Assembly: GCA_964247055.1 (NCBI GenBank)
Contig: OZ176052.1
Span: 7,378,001-7,442,000, forward strand
Reading direction: 5' to 3'
Source of the DNA: Paragordius varius
Taxonomy: Eukaryota; Nematomorpha
Length of the DNA: 64,000 bases
A program made the position numbers and the translations under genes. Below, piece after piece: positions 49,110 to 60,800 of the stretch. Under the pieces are notes generated by a model, which worked only from the letters and a program-made list of their open reading frames with translations, was not told the DNA's origin and searched no databases. The first letter of the stretch is position 1; every line of letters begins with the position of its first letter.

Positions 49110-49420
49110 TGGAAGTGTGTTTTTTAAGGACCTAATTTTTTAGAAAAACAAAAAAATTTGGAGCTTTGGAGGCCACATCTAAAAATCAAATATTTTAAAA
49201 AATATTTTATACGTAGTTTATGAAATATTATGGTGATATTTTTTGACGCAGTTAGCCTTCTCCAAAAAAATTTTATTAAAAATTCTTTTAAATGCAGTTA
49301 CCACAAAAGTGTACTACACTTATATTACTCGTACGGGCCAAACCAAATCACCATGATAATCCTGATACAGTTTCTTATCGATATATTTATCTATATATTT
49401 ATACCACCGGATTTTAAACG
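49110..49420 (+). repeat. Dispersed repeat, copy 2
   Basis: Partner of 8780-9110 in the same direction. A further decayed relative follows at 49640-49870, sharing 'ggcccacatctaaaat' and 'ccataaaaatccttatacatttg'. Open frames of 80-125 codons here have no recognisable motif and follow the repeat. Confidence 0.65.
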
Positions 49421-49879
49421 TGGTTTATATAAAAATTTATTAATTATATATTTAGATGTTTTTTTACCGTTTTTACCATGCTTAAAATACCATGAAAAAC
49501 CGTTCATCAATTTGCTAAAAATTAAATTTTTAACCATGTATGCATTTTATCAAAAAAATTTTTATATCATTTCTATTATCACAAAATTTTGGCATTTTTG
49601 TCTTTAATACGAGCCCATATTATAAGAGGCAAAAATTAAAGACTTTCGGGCCCACATCTAAAATTTTATTTATATATTATACTGTTTTGCTTTTAAATTC
49701 TACATCTTTTTTTGGAATTTTAGCATTCATCGAAATTTCATTGAGCGTAACTTACCCAAATTGCGGTTTTTTATATGGAACAATTAAATGATAATAATTC
49801 GTAAAGATTAAAAGTAAAACCAAAATACCATAAAAATCCTTATACATTTGTTTATCTTAATAATTTATTTTATTTGATA

Positions 49880-52800
49880 TCTATATATTTCCGATTTTTT
49901 TCACTTGTACAATGTTTTAAGAAAATATCATTGTGCGTGTACAGAACAATTAAAACACTCTAATATGTGTTCATATAAAATGTTAAAACCATTACCTTTT
50001 TGATGTAGTTTTATATAAAAGAGCAATTTCTAAATATCTTAAATTAAAGCTATGCCTAATTTGCATTTGCTCTTTAGTGTTTTGAATGTAAAATTGTAAA
50101 AAACATCACCTTATATGCCGCTATATTTATTTGAACTTTTATAAATCGCTAGTGCAACCAGCAAATAAATGCATATTATGGATCCCTGGATGTAAATAAT
50201 AAATTAAATAGTTTCAGGCTACATTTTATCAGCAAAAACTAGATATTTGATTTTCTATTTGTTTCAATTGTGTTTGGAGCTGTCCCAATTTTAAATTTTA
50301 TAAGTTACCAAAATGTAAAAATATAAGCTTTTATATCTTATATATATAAGAAATTTTATGATAATTAAATTTTAGCTAAAATAACTTTTAAAAGTAGTTT
50401 ATTTATAAAATTAAGCTCTTGTATATAAAATTTCCCCAAAATGTAAACAAAAAGTCAAAAGTGTTAAATTAACGAGTTTTCTTGTCATCTTACAAATTTA
50501 AATCTTAGTTTAAAATTATGATATTCATACATTCATAAAAAAATTTACACATTTTAAATTTCTACCTTTTACACATTTTTTAAATCCAGAATTCTATAAT
50601 TATCGGTAAAATATTTTTAATATATATTTTTGGAATATTTATATATGGATTATATAAATACCTTAGATAAATTAACTGTAAATTAAGTTTGACTTTTTGG
50701 CCAAAACCATTTAAATATTTAAAATTTTATATACTTTTTATATTTCTGAGAAAACCAACATAAGTATAATAATATCCGGCGCCAGTTGATATTTATGGTT
50801 TTTATATTGAATAATTTTAATTATTTTTTTACTAATTAATGATAGTAAATATTACAATACATTTATTTGTAAATCTTATCCCCTTCTGCTTTGTCCGTCA
50901 TAAAAAAGGAACAATTAAAAATTGATTAAATCTTTATTGAATGATTTTTAAATTTTAGTCAATGATTTTTTTAAAATTAACAATACTACTACTAATATTA
51001 TGTATTCCATCAACAGAGGTTATTATATTTTTAATTTATTATTTTTGAATTTCGTTGATGATATTATTTATAGTTGCAAAAAATCTTTACAGAACAGATT
51101 AATTTTTCATTGTTTTATCAAATATTTTTAAAATTATATTTAAACGTAATATTAGAAACAACTTTTTAAACTATAATTATTCACTTAACTTTTAATGTAA
51201 AATATCTATTTTTTATGAATAAAAAATTGATTGACCAAGATTTATATAATAAATGAACAATAGATTAAAATAAAAAGGTATATAATATTATTTGTTAGGT
51301 GTTATATGATTACTTTTCCAAAAGTTTGTTGCATCTATTGTTAATATATATCGTGTCGCGACAATTGTCGCCAATTCTATTTGGCTTTATCCTCTCCACT
51401 CTTCTCTTATTTCAGGTGGTCAAACAATGTATATATTGTATATACATTGTTTCTTAAGTAAATATAATCTTATCAATTTATTTCTTTAACGTACACACAT
51501 TATCTGATATTATAATTGTTGTTCAGATAAAAATGTATACATATAGCATAAAATTAGTAATATCTGTCAAGATATTTACAATTTTTATTAGAAAGGACGG
51601 GGTTTGGGGAGGCTGAATCGTATAAATTTGTTGTTTGTTTTTAAGAATTAAATTAATATCTGTTTTTAAATTTAGTAAATATATATTGATCATTATTCTT
51701 GGGAACATAGATGTATAAAAATAGCAAATTTTAACGTTAACGGCAATTATAAACGTAAAATTTTTCAATTTTTGTACTGCCTTTTAAATTTTAGATACAA
51801 TTAAAGCTTTCAATAATTTTTTGCGTGATAAATCTCTCCTACATTGATTTATAAACAATTGTTTCATTTAGGTTATTAACTATGATACACAAATATAATG
51901 TAAAAAAAAGAGGGGAACTATAAATTTTGGATGAATGCGATAGCGTCACTCTTCTCTCAAGGGGGCGCGACAGACTTTGTCCTTTTTTCAACCATTAAAA
52001 TCATTTTTTTCTTTTTGCGTGCTTGCGACATGAAAAATTGCATACGACCCCAGCTTTATTTTTAGATAGATTTTTAATCACATTTTTTTGGATAGTTTTT
52101 GTACACTCGTTTAGCATACTTTTTTAAATTTATAAACGTTATGTTAGGGATCGAACATGGAAGCATTGTTAGAAATATTGAGGTTTTATTGATTAAGAAT
52201 AGTCTAATATCTATGTGTGTTATATCATTTATTTGTTCATTTTTTTATAAAAAATGAAAATGGTTTGATTTTTAGCCTATCCTAATATTTATGCTTTCAA
52301 ATGAAATGCTATCATATAGGTGATCTTTAAGCATAATTTAAAAAAGCTATCATCAAGTCGTTGATCAGGCGGAAAATAGTCGTTTCAAGAAATGTCTTAA
52401 TTTTAAACTATATTGTAATTCCGTAATATAATGATAATTTTGCATAATATATAGAAAAATAAACTGAAAACATGATGTGATTTATAACCTTTGATAATAG
52501 CACTCATAGTTTAGTTTTGTTCTCGTGGTTTGGGGTTTTCACTTAACAATTTCACACATACTGTACTTTTGGGTATACATTCAGTGGGTAATATAAAATC
52601 AAAATGAATATTTTTTATTAAAACATTATCGATAAATACATATATTATTTTAAAATCGGTTTATTTTAATTACAATTTATACTATATGATTAATATGTGA
52701 GTGGTATTTTGCACCATATAAATAAATAATCATCTTTAGTTATATACATGAATCTTTTACAGTACCACAAACCACAGTATATTCATATTTTATCTGTTGC

Positions 52801-54380
52801 GCATATTTGTGGCGCTTCAATAATTTATTATTCGGTTAACTCATAAAAACTATGATTTTATTATATGGTTTGGATTTCTTGTAGATTTGTTGAATATAAA
52901 TAATGATAATTTTTTTCATATTTTTTATGGTTTTTTAATCTATGCCAAAAAAAGGTATATTATTTTTGTGGAAGCGAAGATTATTCAATTTTTTTATTAC
53001 ATTCCACATATGTCAAATTTAGTTTTACTCATGGTTCGGTAAAAATTATTTTATGATTTAAAATGTTTTGTGATTTTGCCAACAATACAGAGATATATAT
53101 AATAATTTAACAAAAATTGCATTTTTTTTCAAAATTTGTCTTTTTATTCTAGATGATATGATCAAATTTTGATTTGTGGCTTATGCAATTATTTAATTTA
53201 ACAACGCCTTAAAAAAAGCATTTTAGAGTTCTTTATCGATTGCTAAGTTAAGCCTCAAAGATTTAATTAAATGAGTCTTTACTTGCTATTTAACACATGG
53301 CGTACGATTTTGCAAAAGAAATTTTAAGAAAAAAATATTAAAATATCAACCAAATAGTTATCGTGAAAATCTTGAATTAAAACCAAATTTATTAAGCCAA
53401 AGTCCCGTCTTTTTACCGACATTTTAAATTAACTAACTTAAAGTTAGCTGTAAAATATTACAATATATAATTAATTTTAAACACGCAAAAATGTTCATTA
53501 CAGATTTTTTTAAAATTTAATTTTATTAAACTATATATTTAGCCGCCAAAGGTAATATGTAAGATTGACATGAAATCGATGTTTGGAATTTGTAATTCTC
53601 AAGATTCCCTGATCTTTTGATAATACATAATTCAATATTAGTATGCACCATCATGATTTGTACCATATAATCATGCTAATAAAAGGGGTCATTATTTTAA
53701 ATCATGCATGGTTCATTTATAGCGAAAACGTCTTAAAAGTATTATTTTGAACAACTTTTATATGTACATATAAAACAAGTATAAGGACGATTTAATGCTA
53801 GATATATACAGTATAATAATCAAGATTGTGTTTGTATAAATCATATGGGGGATATTATTAGCTAATTATTTTATGAATAATTCATGGGGTGCCACCACAC
53901 CAAATCTTAACATTTCTGGGTAATCTTGTTTTAGAAAATTTCTAAATGTTGCATTTACATGTGTGATATAGTGAGCCTACTTTTTTGGCCATTATATAGA
54001 TTACATTTATATAAAAGGATTTTTTTTCATGTTTACATTAAAATTAGGTAATTTAAATCATATATACTATTATTGGTATATGGCATTACTGATTTAAAAT
54101 TGGACGTGTAGAATCAATACAATTTAAAGCGTTTTTTTTTGTTTTGAATTGCGTGCAATCCCAAAAGATTTATGACACACGTGTGAAGGGACAACTCTAA
54201 ATAATAGGATATTAAATTGCGAAGCATTTTACTTAAAAATATTGGCTTCTATTCTCGAAAAATTATTAATATAGCGATATAAATCTTTTAATACTGATTT
54301 ACCACACTTGGTCAAAAATCTCTTTAACTTTCAAAATAATTTAAATTTTAATTCTGTAAAGTTAAGCTAAATTATCAACT
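49880..54380. other. Intergenic desert
   Basis: About 4.5 kb of AT-rich DNA with no exon chain on either strand. The only structured points are the duplicated block 50190-50440 and the palindromes around 51354-51452. A short GC-richer patch lies at 51940-51990 (CAAGGGGGCGCGACAGAC). Confidence 0.5.
51354..51452. repeat. Cluster of perfect palindromes
   Basis: TGTCGCGACA (51354-51363) overlaps the perfect 14-bp palindrome GCGACAATTGTCGC (51358-51371). Sixty bases on, AAACAATGTATATA (51422-51435), then a TTG loop and TATATACATTGTTT (51439-51452), form a 14-bp perfect hairpin. Confidence 0.85.
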
Positions 54381-54387
54381 CAATATA

Positions 54388-54503
54388 CAGTGACGTATAG
54401 TAAAAAACTATAAACGCTCCAAATTCAACAATTTTTCCCATACTTTAACATTGATTTTGTTCATTTAATTTTGGACAAGTTTTTTCGATACCATTCACTA
54501 CTG
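54388..54503. mobile_element. Short MITE, TA-CAGTAGTG type
   Basis: TA precedes CAGTGACGTATAGTAAAA on the left, and CACTACTG is followed by TA on the right. The arms are imperfect. It is related at the ends to the element at 56475-56638. Non-coding. Confidence 0.6.
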
Positions 54504-54886
54504 TATAGTGTTAAATTAATTTTACTCGTTCATTTCGTATAATTTTTTTGAGGTAGATGGATTTCTAGAAACATTGTTAGCTATAAATAAGCATAATAAT
54601 CCCTTGAGAATTTGTATGTGATTAAAAAATAATTTTTTGTGTTAGTTTGTTAAGAAATAAGTTTTTTCTCTCATTTATTTGAGCAAACTAATCAAAAAAG
54701 TTGTTTTATTTATTACTAAATTTGTCCTTACTTGGAAGAACACACATTCATATTGATTTATTATTCTAATTAAGAATATATCCCTGAAGCCTAAAAAATT
54801 TTGGAATGATTTTAAAATATTATTATTATTATTTGTTCGAAAATGTGCAATAGATTTTCTAGATAATATATAGAATTGGTTTAAAG

Positions 54887-55189
54887 CAGGGATGGTCTAC
54901 AAGCGGCCAGCGAACAAATTAAAATCCCCAATTTACAAAAACATGCTTTACAAGATTATAGTAAAATTGATCTTTTTTAGACATATTTTTGCTACTAAGT
55001 CTATTCAAATATCAAGCACGAGAAAAAATTGTTACATACCGTTTTCATTTTGCAGTCGTAGTTTGTAATCTAAGTAATAATTTATGAATGCCCATATATA
55101 TATATATATATATATATTTGAAATGCGGCCCGCCTAAATTTTTTAGCTAAAAATTCGGCCTGCGAAGCCATTTGTGTTGGACAGCCCTG
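54887..55189. mobile_element. Miniature hAT-like element (303 bp) with 8-bp target duplication
   Basis: The ends CAGGGATGGTCTACAAGCGG and GTGTTGGACAGCCCTG are inverted repeats of the hAT 'CAGGG.TGTCCAAC' kind. The flanks GTTTAAAG (54879-54886) and GTTGAAAG (55190-55197) differ at one base. A (TA)n run and GCGGCCCGCC lie near the right end. It is the same family type as 16473-16774. Confidence 0.87.
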
Positions 55190-55197
55190 GTTGAAAG

Positions 55198-56472
55198 TTT
55201 AAACTAACCGAAAGTGTCGATTTAATATATATAAATCTCGGCCAAAAACTTTATTATGTATTGATCGACCTTAAACCAGGGATTCCAATTTTCTTTCGGA
55301 ACTAAGGACAATAGATTGACAATAAATGCTATTAGTGTATATGTAAAATTTTAATAAATTTCTTCTAACAAATTTGTTAATTATTTCTTTTTTTCTAAAA
55401 GCTATAAGTAGCTTACATAAAAACCATAATATTACAGCAATTAATCATATTTCCCATTACTTTACTAACTTACTAATTAATTTTTTGTTTTGTAATATGG
55501 TATTATATTACTTTTAACTGTGTACTCACTTATTATTATTATTATTATATGAGAGGTCAGTTTCATTATTTATTATATTATTATATTTTTAACCATTCCG
55601 CACATTCCTCCAGTATCAATATATAATGTTTGTGTGTTAAATGGCGAATCATTTTTTTCTAGAGTCATTAACCCCATATGTAATTTATATTGATAATAAT
55701 ATATTTTTGAATCAAACTATATCATCATATATTTTAACTAACAGATTAAATTGTAGGTTTAAGATTAATCATTATAGAGAATATTTCAAAAAATCTAAAT
55801 TTATTATTTGTAAATGGTGAAAAGTGGTATTAAGTTAAATTTTTTTATATGTAAATTTTTAACTAAGACGTATGCATAAACTTTATTATCCTATCTTTAA
55901 TAGATACATACTTATTTTTTTTACTTTTTAGCGGTGTTTCGGTTTAATTCTTTAATGTTTCAAAAAGATTTTTATAAAAAATTGTTAAATTTTGCTTCTG
56001 CATACCTGACAACATGAAATTCTTAAGGCTTAAATTTATAAAGTAATATGATAATGAATAAACATAAATTTTATTAAAAATTGCCAGCTAGCTTTTCTTA
56101 TTATAAAGGGATCTTAATTTGTTAACCAATGCAACTGTTTTTCGCATCTTATTGTCAAATATTCTTTTTGTTATGTATAGTAAATTTATTCCATCTTCTG
56201 GAAATTAAAATGCGTCTTACTTCATCTTACAGATAACATTTTTAATTAAATTAATTTTAATTTTTATGTGCATTAATATAAATACGTAATTTAACATTCA
56301 TTGGTGAATAGACAAGAAAACAATTGTGATTTGAACAAATTTTAACTCTATTAACCAATTTTGGTTCCATTATAACCATTATAATACATGGTAGTTCACT
56401 ATATTAACATGTGTAAAAGGTTTTTATATATGTGCTATAAAGTAAATTAATTAAATTAAAACATTCTTTATT
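55198..56472. other. Intergenic, nothing recognised
   Basis: AT-rich DNA with a short ATT run near 55530. No gene or element end is seen. Confidence 0.5.
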
Positions 56473-56474
56473 TA

Positions 56475-56638
56475 CAGTAGCATATGACATAAAACATAAT
56501 TAGTCCATAAAAGAATAAAAAATGGTTTTTTTTAAAAAAAGCCTAGTTGTATATGCACTTCATAATATCCCCTTGTTTTTTTTTAAAAAAACATTTTTCA
56601 TTTTATGGACTAATATTGTTTTATGCCATACGCTACTG
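56475..56638. mobile_element. MITE with ~40-bp inverted repeats and TA target duplication
   Basis: CAGTAGCATATGACATAAAA on the left mirrors TTTTATGCCATACGCTACTG on the right, and the arms go on through TTAGTCCATAAAA. TA lies on both sides (56473-56474, 56639-56640), as for Tc1/mariner-like elements. Confidence 0.88.
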
Positions 56639-56640
56639 TA

Positions 56641-57802
56641 TACCATACAATTCATTTAATATATAATAACTAATAATATCATGTCCCTTTTACTAATCTC
56701 TTAATAAGATATATCATATTAGCACAAATTTTTTTTAATTTAATTAGATAATCCATTTATCGATCTTCCTATATATATCTATATATATGGATTTTATTTT
56801 TTTTCTTGTTTAAAAAGTATATTGTATACTATTGTAAATTTTTATTTAAAATATTTATATATATATATATATATATATCCATCGAAGGCGATGACAGGAA
56901 ATAGATATAAGTTTGTTGAATTAATTCTAATTAATATTCAAAATAAAGAAAGATCTTAAAAATGATAAATTAATTTTTTCTCATCATACTATATGTTTAA
57001 AAAATATAGCGATATCTAGTCTAAGAAATTCGATTAATAATATTGTACCTGTTAAAAGATACATTTTATTTATAATCTCCCTTTGTCTATCAGAGAGTTT
57101 GTAATATATCAATAATCCATAAAATATATTGTTTATGATTGATTTATCGATAATTTAATTTTTAAAATATATATTTAAATTTTAAATTCGAGGACCGTTT
57201 TTATACCATTAACATTCGAATTAAATAAAATTCGTCTTTTATCTAATATAACAAACACTTGTAACTTGTCATGTGATAAAAAAAATTGTTAAATTTTTTA
57301 CACTATATGTAAATTTGCCATTACAATATAGATTGTTTTTACAACACGAAAAAACAGCCTTCATTAAATTTTGCAAAGTTTAGTAGAATGGTTGAAATTT
57401 TTGGAATTGGCAAAATCATTCTATAATTCACCAAAGAATAATAATGTATAACATTCATTGTTAAATCCTTAATCCATATCTCATCCAAAAGCTTACTTAA
57501 CCAAACTCTTTAATCAATGAGAATTATTAATTAGGAGAAAACCTTGAGAACATTTTGAAAGCTTATGCAAAAAGCACCATTCAAAATTGTTTTATAATAT
57601 TTTTGAGTAATGTCCAAGCCTAAAATGGTAACTTTTCGCGTTAAAAGTCAAATTACGAATTATACATTTTTTTGTCCAATGAAGATCCATTGTTCCACGG
57701 ACCATTATGGTTGTGTTGAAACCAATTTCCACATTTATTAAAGTGGCCACAAGTTAGTTGTTGGAAAAATTATTTTTACAAAAATTCAGAAACTAACGAA
57801 TT
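56641..57802. promoter_or_regulatory. Region upstream of the Ig/FN3 receptor gene
   Basis: About 1.2 kb without recognisable exons, ending at the receptor's first ATG, so its promoter and 5' untranslated region probably lie here. A TA run lies at 56858-56878. No specific factor site can be claimed. Confidence 0.3.
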
Positions 57803-60800
57803 ATGGCTTCTTCGTTTTGTCGAAATGACCTAATTTATATTCAAATTTGGTATCACATTATTACATTCTTCTTTGGTGTTGTGTTAAAAAGTTGGTTTTT
57901 TCATCACACCATCACCAGTTATAACGGTTACTGTGTCAATGCTTTGGATAATCCTACAACCTTATGGCATGACCAAAAACAAAATGGCCAGTTTATTCAA
58001 AGAATAATACCTAATTCACCGAAGGAAGAAAATAAAGTTTTATCAGGTTTGCTTTTACTCTGTTATGTATATAATTGGGACTTATATTAAAAAATAACAA
58101 TCTATCATATATAAATAACAATTATATCTTTTAGTTTATAATAATTATTTTCATAACCTTTGATTTAAGCAAAGTGGTTTTGTGAGAAAGAAGTGTATAA
58201 CCGTATTAAAATAAATTTCACTTTAAACTCTCATGTTGAATAAAATTGCCCATTTTTTGCCAACCAAAAAAAACGGAATATTTTATGAAAACCCATTTTT
58301 AGTACAAACATTACGCATTGGGAATTCAAATTTTTAGATAGTCTGTGTGCAATATTTAATTCATTTTTTATCGATTTCATGATCGTAGTTATGCGCTATT
58401 GTATGTGTTTAAAAATTTATTTTTATTTTATTAGACTTTTTCTTTTCTAGCAAGCATACACCTCTACTGCTTTAAATAGTTGCAATAAAGCGTGTCGGCA
58501 TTTTTAAAAACTTTTAAGGGATTATATATGTAATGGTGTTTATTGTGGTAAAGCATTTAATTTAATTTTATAATAAAACTTTATATATATATATATTAAA
58601 AAATTAAATTTCTTAGCTTCTGATCACAATTATAAGAACTACAAATTAATTTAAAGCTAATAATTTTTATTGTGTGTGCATTATTACATTATGTGTTATT
58701 TTTAATGTAATTTAACGCTCAATTAAATCTCATCTAATTTTTCCATAATATTAATATTTAATATTGGCAAACTGTTATTTGAAAAAAAATTATCACAGTG
58801 TGCTGAATTCATAATTTAATGGCGCTCTTAAAATAATTAAAGTTAATTACAGTAATTAATTAGGATGTGTTAATTTAACAATCTATTAAAATATTATTTC
58901 AGTATTTGCCACATCTATATATTTATAAAAATGGAAAAATGCTGGCTTTGTGATCTGGTACAGGAAAACCGGTAGACCCAATCAAATCCAAATATCGAAA
59001 AAATATAATCATTAATAAATGTCCCGACAATAGCTTCGCCCTTTTTTTGAAATAGGCTCCCAGTTCGGGCCCACCCCGTATGAAAAACGGGTTTTTTTTG
59101 AAAACAGAAGTCCACAAAATCGTGTTTTTGAGACAATTTTCCGGAGTACGTGTTGGACCATTCAATTTCAAATATAATTTTTGTTTACTTATTTTCGATT
59201 GCGCCGAACATAGTCGAGCCACATTTTTGATTTAGGCCCTCTTTTTACCCGCTCCCCCCGTAAAATGCCATTTTTTTCAAAAAACAAAGTCCACAAAAAT
59301 AATTTTCTAAATCGATTTTTCGCCCTAGGTATGAGACCGTAAAAATTCAATAAAGATTCCACGTATTCCCTGTTAAAAGGCAAAAATTTTAGTCCACCGT
59401 TTATTTAATGATAGCTGCTGGGTAAGGAGCTACCCGCTAAAAACTGATTTTTCATATAACTTTGTGAACTGTTTCCGGAAAACCGGTGATCCCAATCAAA
59501 TCCAAATATCGAAAAAATATAATCATTAATGAATGCCCCGACAATAGCTTCGCCCTTTTTTGGAATTAGGTCCCCAGTTCGGGCCCACCCCGTGTGAAAA
59601 TTGGGTTAAGTCAATTTTTTGGAGAACGTGTTGGACCATTCAATTTCAAATATGAATTTTGTTTACTTATTTTTGATCGCGCTGAACATAGTCGAGTCAC
59701 TTTTTTGATTTAGGCCCTCTTTTTACCCGCTACCCCCGTAAAATGCCATTTTTTTTCAAAAAAAAAAACAAAGTCCACAAAAATATTTTTTTGATTGTAT
59801 TTTTTTGTCCACGGTATGAGACTGTAAAAATTCGAGAAAGATTTTTCGTATTGCCTGTTAAAAGGCAAAAATTTTAGTCAAGCGTTTCTTTGATGATAGA
59901 TGCTGAGTAAGGAGTATCTATCATATGCATAGCATGTTAAAAGATATATGGATATTAATACATTATTATCCTCATCTATATATTTATAAAAATGGAAAAT
60001 GCTGGCTTTGTGATCTGGTACAGGAAAAACGGTAGACCCATTCAAATCCAAACTTCGATCCCCCCCCTCCCCCCCCCCCAGAAGTCCGAAGGACTTCCTC
60101 GGGCTGCGTAGCAGCACGAGATTCACGCTAGTATTTTATAAAATTGAATATTCCTTAAAGAATGAATCATTTCATATAAAATATACTCAGTTTTTTTTCA
60201 AAAATGAAAATCCATAAAATCCTAAATAACGCTATCGTTATCTACTTTATTTAGGGATGGTTTAATTGTATGCCTAAATATTATTTCCTGTGTATGCTTT
60301 AGAAAACCTTAATGTGCCGACATTCACACCAAATGCCTTTTCAAATGTCTCTACAACTGTAATAACACTCTGGCCTGGTCGTCGGACCCCAATTGTCCTT
60401 GAATGTCCTTTCAAAAATTCAGAGATTAACACAACAATTTACGAATGGAACAAAGATGGCACAATATTGGAATCATCTTTTTTATTACGTTACGGGTTAT
60501 TATTTATAACCACAATAAGTTTATATATATACAATGTTTCACAGTTGTTTTCTTTATATACACTTGTTAAAAATTAGTGAACAAACTTTTTTTAATTATA
60601 TTAAGCAAGATTGATTTTAAGTTACGTGGTAGAATGACTAAATTTTCTATTGTTACTTTGTCGCATATCTCAAGAGTTATTAATATTATTATTTAACTGA
60701 ATATTACATGTTGAAATTACTAAAACAAATTGTTGATTAGTTGATGCATTTTATATATCCATTATAGGGGATTAAATATTTTCCTCAAATATACTTATTA

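Noticed and set aside
49230-49791. Overlapping open frames of 125 and 83 codons
   Set aside because: They lie in the dispersed repeat shared with 8780-9110, are low in complexity, and lack splice or domain support.
51354-51975. Complete transposon bounded by TGTCGCG motifs
   Set aside because: Only seven to nine bases match between the supposed ends and there is no target duplication; kept only as a weak observation.
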